NCBI RefSeq assembly: GCF_003290125.1
Contig: NZ_QMKH01000005.1
Coordinates: 62,001-126,000 of the forward strand
Origin: Microvirga flavescens
GTDB lineage: Bacteria; Pseudomonadota; Alphaproteobacteria; Rhizobiales; Beijerinckiaceae
DNA: 64,000 nucleotides
Direction of reading: 5' to 3'
Shown one piece after another: positions 43,901 through 52,768 of the stretch (position 1 is the stretch's first letter; the number at the start of each line of letters is the position of its first letter). Made by a program: the position numbers and the translations under genes. Under the pieces are notes generated by a model. It was given only the letters and a program-made list of their open reading frames with translations. It made no database searches and was not told the origin of the DNA.

Positions 43901-46197
43901 GCAAGATTGTCGAAGGTCTTGCGCACGCCGACGACCGGGCCTTTCGGCAGGATCGGCAATGTGACGCTGCGCTCCACCGCGCGCCCACCGGGTTCGGCAA
44001 CGCGCAAGGTGATGCGCGCCGCCGTCGGACGTGGCGCGGCGACGTCCTGGATCGGGATCTGCAGGCTCGCACGGCCTTGCGCATCCGTCGTCGCGGGTTC
44101 TTCGATTTCGACGGAGGACGCCTCGATGCTCTCATCGTCGAGACCAATGGAAAAACCATCGAGCCCCTTGATGCCGCTGTTCTGCGCTTCGACAACGGCA
44201 ACCTCGCCGGTGACATCGAGCCCCGAACCCGGCGCGCCATAGAGATAGCGTGCCGAAAGATCGATGGGCGCAGGCTGGCCGGGATGCAGTGCCTCGATCT
44301 TCGGCGTCAGGTTCACCTCCAGCCGTTCGGGCACATAATCTTCAACGAGGAAGCTCGCTTCGCCGACAGCGGAGCCCTTCGGGTCCGTATAGGCCGAAAC
44401 CCGCCACGTGCCGCGCATGGAGCCGGGGAGGATCGGCAGCGAGAAGGCGCGCCCGCCAAGCCCCTGATCCTCCACCGAGACGCGACGATATTCGACGCCA
44501 TCCGGGCGATGGAAGACAAGGGTGAGTGGCACGCCCGGCACGGCAACGCCCTTCGCATCGCGCAGCAGGGCCGTCAGCGCCACCGTCTCGCCCGTGCGAT
44601 AGACACCGCGTTCCGTGTAAAGATAGGCATCGACGGCGCTCGTGATCTCGCGGCCTTTGACGCCGCGATCCGTCAAGTCGAACGCCGCCGAACCCAAATC
44701 GAGGAAGCCGTAATCCGCACTCGCCGTCGCAACGACAAGCCCCGGCGCGAGACCACCCTCGCCGCGCGCAAGGCCAGGATCGAACACCGCGACACCGCTC
44801 TTGTCGGTTTTCTTCGTCGCGAGAATTTCGTTGTTGCGCGCGACAAGGCGGATCTCGACATCGGCCAGCGGATCGGCACTGGCAAGCGAGCGCACGAAAA
44901 CCTGCACGCCGCCGCGACCGGTAAAGGCCGTCAGGCCGAGATCGGACACGACGAACCATTGCGTGGAAACGCTGTCGTAATAGTTATCGTCGTAACCCAA
45001 AACCGTATCGCTTGCGGGGCCGGTGTAAGGCCGCGCTGTCATCACATAGACACCAGGCTCGAGCTTTCCGGCGGCTTCGAGAACAGGGAAGGCAGTGACC
45101 ACATCGCGATTGAGATCGGATGCCGTGTCGAGCGTGCCGCTCCAGATCTTGAAGCCCTTCTCCGTAGCGATCTGGCGAGCGGAATAGCGCGAGAGCTGCG
45201 AGAGAAAGTCGTCGGAGCGGATCGTCGGCAGAAGGCTGCGATCGCCGATGCGGTAGACCTCGACATCCACCTTGGCGGTGTTCACGGAGACGACCGGAAT
45301 GCCCTCCTGCCCCGTGCTGGGGAGCACATAATTGCGCCCGGTAAAGCGCGCCTGCGGTGAGCGGTCCCGCACGTAGATTTCGTAATCCGCCGCCTTGAGC
45401 AACGTTTCCCCGACCGCTGACGGAAGTCCCTGACGCAGAACGATGGAATAGCGCTCGCTGTGCTTGAGCCCATCGACGCAAAGCTGTCGATCCTCGGCGG
45501 AAACGGCGGTGCCGGAATTCGAGGACATCGTCACGAAGGGCGTGAAATCGACCTTGCCCGCCGCGAGCGGATCCGAGAACTGGAAGCACACGCGCGGCGC
45601 GGCGGCATCGGAATCCACCTTGAAGCCCGTGACACGGAAGCCGTGCTCGGCGCGCAGGGTTTCATAAGTGTCGCGAACGGCGGGATCGTCCTTGAGCTTG
45701 AGGCTCGCGGCATAGGCGTTGAGCGAAGGCCGCCACGCCTCCTGTGCGGCATAGACCTCTCCGAGCAGCGCCAGCGCCGCCGCCTCGTTGGCGGGCGTCG
45801 TCGCGCGCTGATAGGCGGCATAAGCGCCGGCGGTCATCATCTCCCGCAGCTTGTAGCGCTCGCTCCAATCCTTCGGCTCTATCGCCAGGGCCGCCTTGAC
45901 GAAGCCAATCCAGTTTGCCCAATCGGAAGGGGTTGCACCGACGGCAGCCATGTAGGCCTTCATGGCGTTGCGTGCTTGACCTGCAGAGAGGTTCGCACTC
46001 CCTTCAGCCCGCAGCTGAGCAGCGCTGCGGCCCGCGATGGCCTGGGAATTCTCTGTCTTGAAGGCCTGCTCCAGGCGAACCACCTGGCTTGCCAGGTCCT
46101 CACGCACAAAGGCTTTCTGCGCCTGGGCTTGCGCGGACAGATCCGCTGAGAGGATCCCCAGAGCGAGAAGGGCCACACTCAAAAAATGACGGATCAT
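40954..46197 (-). CDS. yfhM: Bacterial alpha-2-macroglobulin family protein
   Basis: 1747 residues. The signal peptide MIRHFLSVALLALGILSADLSAQAQA lacks a lipobox Cys, so it is secreted but not lipidated. MG domains and the MG2-like repeats (VYRTGETVALTALLRDA) precede the thioester YPYGCTEQT near residue 1297. It is thought to trap proteases in the periplasm after cell-envelope damage, working with PBP1C to repair peptidoglycan. GGTGAG 4 nt before the ATG at 46195-46197 defines the start; the longer frame to 46263 has no signal peptide at its head. Confidence 0.95.
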   Translation of the reverse strand: MIRHFLSVALLALGILSADLSAQAQAQKAFVREDLASQVVRLEQAFKTENSQAIAGRSAAQLRAEGSANLSAGQARNAMKAYMAAVGATPSDWANWIGFVKAALAIEPKDWSERYKLREMMTAGAYAAYQRATTPANEAAALALLGEVYAAQEAWRPSLNAYAASLKLKDDPAVRDTYETLRAEHGFRVTGFKVDSDAAAPRVCFQFSDPLAAGKVDFTPFVTMSSNSGTAVSAEDRQLCVDGLKHSERYSIVLRQGLPSAVGETLLKAADYEIYVRDRSPQARFTGRNYVLPSTGQEGIPVVSVNTAKVDVEVYRIGDRSLLPTIRSDDFLSQLSRYSARQIATEKGFKIWSGTLDTASDLNRDVVTAFPVLEAAGKLEPGVYVMTARPYTGPASDTVLGYDDNYYDSVSTQWFVVSDLGLTAFTGRGGVQVFVRSLASADPLADVEIRLVARNNEILATKKTDKSGVAVFDPGLARGEGGLAPGLVVATASADYGFLDLGSAAFDLTDRGVKGREITSAVDAYLYTERGVYRTGETVALTALLRDAKGVAVPGVPLTLVFHRPDGVEYRRVSVEDQGLGGRAFSLPILPGSMRGTWRVSAYTDPKGSAVGEASFLVEDYVPERLEVNLTPKIEALHPGQPAPIDLSARYLYGAPGSGLDVTGEVAVVEAQNSGIKGLDGFSIGLDDESIEASSVEIEEPATTDAQGRASLQIPIQDVAAPRPTAARITLRVAEPGGRAVERSVTLPILPKGPVVGVRKTFDNLAEGANATFDVVIADPDGKRLAKAGVTWSLVKIEQRYQWYNSDGRWSYEPVKNTRRVASATLDVKADAPSRISAPVDWGSYRLDVNAPGLSDTAQTSVSFTVGWSGAATATRPDLLDMTLDKASYRAGDTMQVRLNPRFAGKATLAVVSDKVHDIRVVDVAASGTDVSVPVRAEWGPGAYLVALAHRPLDQAAKRMPGRALGTAWFEIDRDARALEVNLNAPDKIRPRGTLKLPVKVAGLKAGEEARITVAAVDVGILNLTRYEAPNPASYFFGQKQLSSEIRDLYAYLIDGMQGTRGAIRSGGDMEPKALDGIPPTQEPLARYSGVVKVEADGSANIEFDIPAFNGTARVMAVAWTKDRVGSASADVIIRDPVVLTGTLPRFLSVGDRSRFFVQLDNVEGPAGNYTVDLDIRGPIVVPADALRSTIRLDAKAKGSIAIPVTAGGGGLAQVEAILRGPDLEVAQSFKVAVQPGTGALARRTIRPLEPGASLSLSSDLVSDILNGTGAVSISVSPLASLDVPGLLHSLDRYPYGCTEQTVSRALPLLYVNKLAEEESLSLDDKADERVRGAIERILARQSSNGSFGLWSVGGDDMWLDAYATDFLTRARERGFAVPPVAFNIALDRLRNFVANTTQIGENAESLAYAAYVLARNGRPVMGDLRYLADTKIDDFKSPLARGQIAAALALLGDRGRAQKIFTSAVDRLKGDRDTGNFRADYGSRLRDGAGLLTLAYETDNVPAVIQPVAQVIDAERGTRRTSTQEEAWLVLAAQAVARQADAMALTVDGAAHKGALYRSYRDAALQRGAVTIVNAGQEPVQAVITVTGNAIEPEPAVSRGYTIERSYYKLDGTQMQPSQVKQNERMVVVLKVTEAQARQARVLLVDRLPAGFEIDNPKLVDSDSVAGLSWLKRDVEPAHTEYRDDRFVAAYDREPSQPAFFTVAYMVRAVSPGRYVHPPAQVEDMYRPERYGRTAYGEAEVTAARP

Positions 46198-46285
46198 CGG
46201 TCTCACCAAAACTGCGACAGTGGTCATCTCATCTATCACCGCACAGTCGGAGCACCAAGGCAACGGACCCTTTTGAGACCGCCCG

Positions 46286-47227
46286 CTATTTCGTAACGGG
46301 CCCCGTCTGTGGCTGTGCGTTCTTCAGGGGACGCAATCCCCATTCGAAGAATGGCGCATCGAGCTCCGCAATCTTACGGTTCATCTCGTCGACAACGGTC
46401 TTTACCTCGACACTCAAGGCACGGTCCTTGACGTCCCGCTCGGCGATGAGGGCACCCATGGCCTTGTTGACATTGACACCGCCACCGTAGGGGATCGCGT
46501 CCATGCGCTTCTTGATGTCGGCACAGACGACGCCGAACTTCGCATTGAGAGCCTTGATCGCCTCGCCAGCGTCGCGGATAAGCTTGTCCACGGGAGCGCT
46601 CACCGCCGGCGGAGAACCGGCGGGATAGGTGATTTTGTAGTATTTTCCGCTGGTCATCAGGGCGCTTCGCGCATCGTTCACGGCGGCAATTCCATTTACC
46701 TGGGACTTGCTGTCGAGGAAGATGGACGGAGTGCTCACATAGTCCTTCACGCCTTTGAGGCGGCAACCCTTCTCGGCCTGAAAGATCTCGCGCGTCACAT
46801 CGGCAATCGTTATGCCGCGTGCAACGCCGAGTTTGATCGCCGCTTCACTGAAAGCCTCAAAGGGCTTGTCGATTTGTCGCTCGATATCCTCGCGAGCAGC
46901 TTGAGCTTTCTCATAGGCACCGTCGTCGCCATCATCGGCATCGTCCGCCTCCGCCGGCACTTGGCCCTGCGGGCCGCCGGCACCAGCCTTTGCGCGCGCC
47001 TGAACGGTCGCATTCACAATGGCCTTCACATCGGCTTCTGACGCGGTTGAGATGACCTCCTCGTACTGCTTCTTCACCATCGGCCACATGCCTCCAAAGG
47101 CCGTCTGCAATTGCTGCAGCGCTTCCTTCTGGTAAGGCTTGAGCTCCGCCGAGACGCCGTAGCCGGCGACTGCAAGCGCCATTGTCGTGCCAAGCATCAG
47201 CGCCCTGAAGGAAATCACTCGTTTCAT
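46286..47227 (-). CDS. Secreted protein of unknown function next to alpha-2-macroglobulin
   Basis: 313 residues. A signal peptide (ALMLGTTMALAVAGYGVSA, cut near residue 27) is followed by a helical region with a short acidic run DDADDGDDG around residues 94-102 and two cysteines (KGCRLKG, GVVCADIKK) that could pair. The frame's first ten codons to 47257 lack a ribosome-binding site; GGAAGAGAG before the ATG at 47225-47227 fixes the start. No family is recognised. It lies 88 bp before the alpha-2-macroglobulin gene on the same strand, and probably leads that operon. Confidence 0.7.
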   Translation of the reverse strand: MKRVISFRALMLGTTMALAVAGYGVSAELKPYQKEALQQLQTAFGGMWPMVKKQYEEVISTASEADVKAIVNATVQARAKAGAGGPQGQVPAEADDADDGDDGAYEKAQAAREDIERQIDKPFEAFSEAAIKLGVARGITIADVTREIFQAEKGCRLKGVKDYVSTPSIFLDSKSQVNGIAAVNDARSALMTSGKYYKITYPAGSPPAVSAPVDKLIRDAGEAIKALNAKFGVVCADIKKRMDAIPYGGGVNVNKAMGALIAERDVKDRALSVEVKTVVDEMNRKIAELDAPFFEWGLRPLKNAQPQTGPVTK

Positions 47228-47348
47228 TTTTCTCTCTTCCTTGCCTTTGCTTGCCATGCGGGACCATTAGCGATCCGATGGATTCATATTATCCAATATA
47301 ACATATCACAATGAGTTGGAAACGAACCAGGACGGGAGCGTGCGGCCT

Positions 47349-49136
47349 TCACTCCTCCGCAGGTTCTTCGCCAAGAGCCCCGCGATGGGCCTTGTCGAGC
47401 TCCTCGCTGTAACGGCGCAACAGGTGGCTTTCCGTCAACAGGCCCACAACCTTGCGGCTGAGGCGATTATCGACAACCGCCAGCTCTTCGCTCTGCGTTT
47501 GGTCGAAGATGCTCGCGGCATGTTTCACGTTCATGGCCGGAAGCAGCATGTCGTCCTTGTAACGTAGGATGGAGGCGATGTTCGCTTTCGCATCCGCCTC
47601 CGGCGCGAAGGCCTCGGGCACCAGGACGATGCCCGCGTAACGCTCGGATTCATCGACAGCGACGACCCGCTGCGCGGAGCCGAGGGGATAACGCTTGCGG
47701 AATTCGGCAAGAGAGAGCGACACCGGAACGGTCTTCACGTCGCCGCGCATCATGCGGCCCACGGTGAGGGAGCGCAGCCACCCCACATCCTGTGCACTGC
47801 GGATGGTTTCTCCCCGCACATGCATGCGCCAGGTGGAGAAGGAATAGCCGAAGGTCTGGCGCACGAAGATGGCGGCCATGATCGAAGCGGTGAGCACAAT
47901 GCCGCTGATGGTGAGATCGCCCGTCGCCTCAAGGGCAAGGAACGTCACGGTCAGCGGCCCGCCGACGATGCCGACCGCGAGCGAGGCCATGCCCACGACG
48001 GCGGACACGGTGAGGTCGACCGCGAGCGGCATGACCGGGTTCATCGCGATGGCGAAGATCTTGCCGAGCAGGACCCCCAGGAACAGGGAGGCGAAGAAGA
48101 GGCCGCCGCGAAAGCCCGAGCCGAGGGACAAGGCTGCCGCCACGACCTTCGCGCCGAACAGAAGACCGAGGGCCGCAAGCGTCGATCCGCCTTCGAGTTC
48201 CACATGCAACGCACCGTGCCCGGCGGAAAGCACCTGTGGCACGAACAGCGCGATTGCGCCCACGGCGAGACCACCGAGCGCGGGACGGATGACGGGCGGG
48301 CAGCGCGTTGTCGCAAAACCTCTCTCAACCAGCGTGACGAGACGCATGATGCCCACCGACATAATGCCGGCGACGAGGCCGAGAATGAGGAACGGAAAGT
48401 AGTCGGCAGCGGAAAGATTGGGGATCGGCGGCACCTCGATCATGTTCGGCGCGGTGCCGAGGAGGCGCGTGACGAGCATGGCGGCAAGCGCGGATGCCAT
48501 CACCGGCGCGACGGTCGCGATGGAATAGACGCCGATGATCAGCTCGAAGCCGTAGAAAGCCCCCGTGAAGGGCGCATTGAAGGCTGCGGAAATCGCACCC
48601 GCCGCGCCGCAGCCGACAAGCACACGCACATCGTTGCGGCGCAGGTTGAGCAGGCGCGCCAGGCGGGAGGCGATGCCCGAGCCCATTTGCGTGTAGCCGG
48701 CTTCCATGCCGACCGACGCGCCGAACCCGTTGGAGAGAATCGTCTGACCGGCGACGATGAGGCTGTCGCTGAGCGAGAGCCTCCCGCCATGCAGCGCATT
48801 GGCTTCGATGGGGTCGACAAGATGGCTCGTGCGAAAGCGCGCGATGAGCCACGCGCTCAACCCCACGAGAAGCCCACCAACGGCAGGGATAAGCGCCTGT
48901 TCCCGGGTGATCTCGCCGATCGCGCTCAGGCGATCCATCAGCCCCACATCGTAGAGGATGCTGTGGAGGAGTTGCGTGAGAAAGCCCATCGCGCTGACCG
49001 CAAGGCCCGCCAACACCCCGATAAGTGCCGCAAGAACGACAAAGGCCGCCTCGCGCCGGCGAACGACGATCTGAAGGCGCGGAAGGCGGGGAAGGTGCGG
49101 CATGCGCATTGCGGACGCTGACCCGGATCGAGACAT
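47349..49136 (-). CDS. CLC-type chloride channel/antiporter with CBS region
   Basis: 595 residues. About 10-12 membrane helices, with the gating glutamate in GASVGMEAGYTQMGSG (the GREGP counterpart keeps Glu) and GSGFRGGLFFASLFLG near residue 340. A C-terminal tail of about 160 residues (MRGDVKTVPVSLSLAEFRKRY, then LAVVDNRLSRKVVGLLTESH) is a CBS pair. CLC proteins carry chloride, often in exchange for protons. The change of Arg to Met and Pro to Gly beside the Glu is unusual. The start at 49136 lacks a clear ribosome-binding site. Confidence 0.9.
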   Translation of the reverse strand: MSRSGSASAMRMPHLPRLPRLQIVVRRREAAFVVLAALIGVLAGLAVSAMGFLTQLLHSILYDVGLMDRLSAIGEITREQALIPAVGGLLVGLSAWLIARFRTSHLVDPIEANALHGGRLSLSDSLIVAGQTILSNGFGASVGMEAGYTQMGSGIASRLARLLNLRRNDVRVLVGCGAAGAISAAFNAPFTGAFYGFELIIGVYSIATVAPVMASALAAMLVTRLLGTAPNMIEVPPIPNLSAADYFPFLILGLVAGIMSVGIMRLVTLVERGFATTRCPPVIRPALGGLAVGAIALFVPQVLSAGHGALHVELEGGSTLAALGLLFGAKVVAAALSLGSGFRGGLFFASLFLGVLLGKIFAIAMNPVMPLAVDLTVSAVVGMASLAVGIVGGPLTVTFLALEATGDLTISGIVLTASIMAAIFVRQTFGYSFSTWRMHVRGETIRSAQDVGWLRSLTVGRMMRGDVKTVPVSLSLAEFRKRYPLGSAQRVVAVDESERYAGIVLVPEAFAPEADAKANIASILRYKDDMLLPAMNVKHAASIFDQTQSEELAVVDNRLSRKVVGLLTESHLLRRYSEELDKAHRGALGEEPAEE

Positions 49137-49264
49137 CGGATGATTGCCGGTGATGTGTCACGGGCTCTTGCGGGTGTCAAAGCCATTACAAGGCTTGTTG
49201 GGGCCGAAAAGTCCTGGCATCACGGCTTGGAGTTTGGGAGAGTGGCGAAAACCGGGAGAGCCCG

Positions 49265-50671
49265 ATGAGCGCCATCAGCAAGCACACCCTTTCCGTTCCC
49301 CTCGCGATTGTGTCGGCCCTGTGCCTTTCAGGACCGTCCTCTCGCGCTTTAGCCCAAGGCGCCCCCCCTGCGACCCGCGCGGCCGCGGCCCCACTCATCG
49401 AGGCTGCTCGCGCAGCGTTCGAGGCCCTGCCGGAAGCCGACCGCAAGGCCATTCAGGAAGCGCTGATCTGGACCGGCGACTACAGCGGCGCGGCGGATGG
49501 AACCTTTGGCCGAGGCACCTTCGATGCTCTTGCGGTCTACCAGCAGCGTGGCAACACGGTTCCGAATGGAATCTTGACGCCATCGGCCCGAACTTCCCTG
49601 CTGGCGGCAGCGCAGCAGGCCCGCACGATTGCCGGGTTCTCCGTCATTGACGACCCGAAAAGCGGCGTGCGGATCGGTGTTCCCGCGCAAGTTCTTCCAA
49701 AGCAGGATGTGAACGCCAATGGCGGCAGCCGCTGGCAAAGCGCCGACGGCAAGATCACCCTCGACACCCGCATCGCGCCACCGGACCAGACCTTGCAATC
49801 GCTCTACGAGCGCAACCTCGCGATCCAGACGCCAGGCCGCGTCCTTAGCTACAAGGTGTTACGGCCCGACTTCTTCGTCATCGCCGGGGAAACCCCGACG
49901 GGGAAATTCTACACGCGCTACGCCGCCAGCCCCTCCGGCATCCGCGCGTTCTCCATCGGCTACGACAAGACGCTTGCACCGAAGGTGGATCGGCTCGTGG
50001 TCGCCATCGCGAATTCGTTCACGCCCTTCCCGATGACCTCCCCCGCAACCGCATCAAGCGCAACGCCTGCTCCCACGCCTACGGCACAAGGCAAGAGCGT
50101 GGCTGCGAACAACGGCAGCCTCATCGGCACCGGCATCGCGATCGGACCACGGCAGGTGCTCACCGCCGCGCCCCTCGCCTCCTGCAAGGATCCGCGCGCG
50201 GGAGGCCTCAAGCCGCAGCAGGTTGCCGGCAATGGTCCGTGGGTGCTGACCTTCGCCGAAAATCTCAAGGCCACACCGGCCAGTCTCTCTGCGGGGAGCA
50301 CAATGGCGGGTGCTTCTCTCCTCGTCGTTTCCTTCGCTTCGGACAATGGACAGATCAGCCTGAACGCCACCCCGGCGAGCGCCCTGGACGAGGCCTCACT
50401 CGCGGCCCCCCTTCAACCAGGTGCGAGCGGTGCTCCGGTGCTCGATCCTTCCGGTTCACTCATCGGCCTCGTCGGCAATGTCTCCAGCGATGGGCGCAGG
50501 ATCGCCGGCATCATGCCTGTCGCGCGCTACCCGATGCTTCTCCCCGCAAAATTTACCGATGTCGCGCCAACGCTTGCGGCGAAAGCGGCCGAGCCGGCGA
50601 CGCAAAAGCGCGCCGCCGATCTCGCCGCGGGCATCGCCCCCGCGCTCGTTCCCATCCAATGCGCACCCTAG
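49265..50671 (+). CDS. Peptidoglycan-binding protein with degenerate trypsin-like domain
   Basis: 468 residues. Signal peptide (cut near SRALAQ), then a peptidoglycan-binding domain (about 50-115: LIWTGDYSGAADGTFGRGTFDALAVYQ), a beta-rich domain, a Pro/Thr/Ala linker (about 258-275), and a C-terminal trypsin-like fold. In that fold the Ser region GASGAPVLDPSGS is kept. The His position reads VLTAAPLASC, so the catalytic His is Pro, and no matching Asp is seen. The protein is probably a pseudo-protease that binds cell wall or partner proteins. GAGAGCCCG upstream gives a moderate ribosome-binding site. Confidence 0.75.
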   Translation: MSAISKHTLSVPLAIVSALCLSGPSSRALAQGAPPATRAAAAPLIEAARAAFEALPEADRKAIQEALIWTGDYSGAADGTFGRGTFDALAVYQQRGNTVPNGILTPSARTSLLAAAQQARTIAGFSVIDDPKSGVRIGVPAQVLPKQDVNANGGSRWQSADGKITLDTRIAPPDQTLQSLYERNLAIQTPGRVLSYKVLRPDFFVIAGETPTGKFYTRYAASPSGIRAFSIGYDKTLAPKVDRLVVAIANSFTPFPMTSPATASSATPAPTPTAQGKSVAANNGSLIGTGIAIGPRQVLTAAPLASCKDPRAGGLKPQQVAGNGPWVLTFAENLKATPASLSAGSTMAGASLLVVSFASDNGQISLNATPASALDEASLAAPLQPGASGAPVLDPSGSLIGLVGNVSSDGRRIAGIMPVARYPMLLPAKFTDVAPTLAAKAAEPATQKRAADLAAGIAPALVPIQCAP

Positions 50672-52476
50672 AGCACGGGCTCCGGCTCGTTCACCCGCGC
50701 GAATTCGAGGCCCTGATGATCGCATAGACGCCGATAGAGGCCGTCCTTGCGATAGAGGCTAGCGTGCGTTCCCTCCTCGACGATGCTGCCGTTATCGAAG
50801 ACCAGGATGCGGTCGAGCGCACGCACGGTCGAGAGCCGATGCGCGATGACGATGGAGGTGCGGCCTTCCATCAGACGCTCCATCGCCTCCTGAATCAGCG
50901 TCTCGGATTCCGAGTCGAGCGCCGATGTCGCCTCGTCGAGAATGAGCACGGGTGCATCCGCCAGGAACGCGCGCGCAATCGCTACGCGCTGCCGCTCGCC
51001 GCCGGAGAGCTTGACGCCCCGCTCGCCCACCAGCGTCGCATAGCCCTTCGGCAGACGCATGATGAAGTCGTGCGCGTTGGCGAGTTCTGCCGCGCGCATG
51101 ATCTCTGCCATCGACGCGCCGGGGCGGCCATAGGCAATGTTGTCGGCGAGCGTGCGATGGAACAGCACCGGCTCCTGTTGCACAATGGCGATCTGCGACC
51201 GCAGGGACGATTGCCGCGCCTCGGCGATGTTCTGCCCATCAATGAGAATGCGCCCGCCCGTCACATCGTAAAGACGCTGGATGAGCTTGACGAGCGTCGT
51301 CTTGCCGGAGCCCGAAGGACCGACGAGCCCCACGCGCTCGCCCGCTCGGACGGTAAGCGAAAGATCATCATAAAGCGCGCTTGTGTGCCCCGCGTAGTGG
51401 AAGCGCACGCGCTCGAACCTAATCTCGCCCTCACCGATGCGGATCGGTTGCGCATCGTGACGATCCGCAACGTCCACCGGCTCGCGATTCATCGCGACCA
51501 GTTCCTCCATGTCGTTCACGGAGCGGCGCATGTTGTTGATGTGCATGCCGACATCGCGCAGATACCCGTGAATGACGAAATAGGTCGTCAGCACATAGGT
51601 GAGATCGCCCGGCGTCGCGCGGCCATGCCACCAGAGCCACAGGGCCGTGCCGACAATCGCCGCGCGGATGAGAACGAGCGCAACGATCTGGAGCGTTCCA
51701 TTTTGGGTGCCGCGCCGCCACAGGCGACGTGTGCGCCGCCGCCACCTGGTCAGGACATGCAGCAGGCGCTCATCTTCTCGCACCTCCGCGCCAAATGCCT
51801 TCACGACCGCGTTGCAGCTCATGGCGTCCGCGAGCGTTCCGCCGACCCGGGTGTCCCATGCGTTGGAAAGCCGCGCGGCTGGCGCAACGTAGAGCGTCGA
51901 GACCAGGGCGATCATGACGATGTAGACGACACTTCCCAACCCAACGACAAGCCCCATCACGGGCCAGTGCAGGCCAAGCAGAACCATCGAACCCGCCAGC
52001 ACGACGAGGGACGGCAGAAGCGCGAGCAGGATCGTGTCGTGCAGGAGATCGAGCGCCCACATGCCGCGCGTGATCTTGCGCACGGTCGAGCCGGCAAAAC
52101 TGTTGGCATGCCAATCGGTGGAGAACCGCTGCACCCGCGCGAAAGCTTCCTGAGCGACTTCGGCCATGACGCGCAAGGAGAGCTCGATGATGGTGTTGAA
52201 CGCGATGTGGCGGACCGTCACCATGCCAAGGCCGAGTGCCGTCATCGCCGCGAAGGCGACAAGCGCCGCATGAAGAGCGGCTTCACGATCCGCTCCCCCA
52301 TTCGCGATGGCGTCGACGAGTCGCCCAGCGAACAGCGGCATGAACACATCGGCCAGCGTCGATGCCATCATCGCGAGCGAAATGGTAGCGACATAGCCCG
52401 GATAACCGCGCCAATGCCGGAACATGAAAGCGAGAACGGCGCGGGTTGAATCCACGCCTTTTGTCTTGCGCGTCAT
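50668..52476 (-). CDS. ABC exporter, fused permease and ATPase
   Basis: 602 residues from the ATG at 52474-52476 (an upstream ATG at 52542 is possible; neither has a strong ribosome-binding site). Six membrane helices come first, then the ATPase: Walker A GPSGSGKTTLV, Q-loop, LSGGERQRVAIARAF signature and Walker B PVLILDEATSALD, with the H-loop IAHRLSTV. The type is MsbA/lipid or drug exporter. Its stop TAG lies within the palindrome CTAG shared with the stop of the convergent gene. Substrate cannot be told. Confidence 0.9.
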   Translation of the reverse strand: MTRKTKGVDSTRAVLAFMFRHWRGYPGYVATISLAMMASTLADVFMPLFAGRLVDAIANGGADREAALHAALVAFAAMTALGLGMVTVRHIAFNTIIELSLRVMAEVAQEAFARVQRFSTDWHANSFAGSTVRKITRGMWALDLLHDTILLALLPSLVVLAGSMVLLGLHWPVMGLVVGLGSVVYIVMIALVSTLYVAPAARLSNAWDTRVGGTLADAMSCNAVVKAFGAEVREDERLLHVLTRWRRRTRRLWRRGTQNGTLQIVALVLIRAAIVGTALWLWWHGRATPGDLTYVLTTYFVIHGYLRDVGMHINNMRRSVNDMEELVAMNREPVDVADRHDAQPIRIGEGEIRFERVRFHYAGHTSALYDDLSLTVRAGERVGLVGPSGSGKTTLVKLIQRLYDVTGGRILIDGQNIAEARQSSLRSQIAIVQQEPVLFHRTLADNIAYGRPGASMAEIMRAAELANAHDFIMRLPKGYATLVGERGVKLSGGERQRVAIARAFLADAPVLILDEATSALDSESETLIQEAMERLMEGRTSIVIAHRLSTVRALDRILVFDNGSIVEEGTHASLYRKDGLYRRLCDHQGLEFARVNEPEPVL

Positions 52477-52768
52477 AACGTGCACAAGGCGCGCCGGGCA
52501 CGCCTCTCCTGAACTTGAGGGAGCGCGCAACCCGGCAAACATGCCGCCAATGGCGCCCGATGATTGATGAAATTAGAAAAGCCGTCTTTTAGGACAGGCG
52601 GGGCCTGAGGGCCTTCGCGGGTGAGTTCAAAACTAGCGTTTGAACATGCCGGGAGGCGCTGTGCGCAAGCGTGCGTATACCATGCAATCCTCCCTCTTCG
52701 CGTTAAAACCGGAGGAAGTCATACCTAATTCTTCGCGACCTTGCAACTACCAGCATCGGCAGCGCGCA

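Noticed and set aside
52543-52768. A gene in the gap between the ABC exporter and MOSC genes
   Set aside because: Frames on both strands lack ribosome-binding sites and recognisable sequence; the long plus-strand frame from 52640 is a shadow of the MOSC and NUDIX genes.
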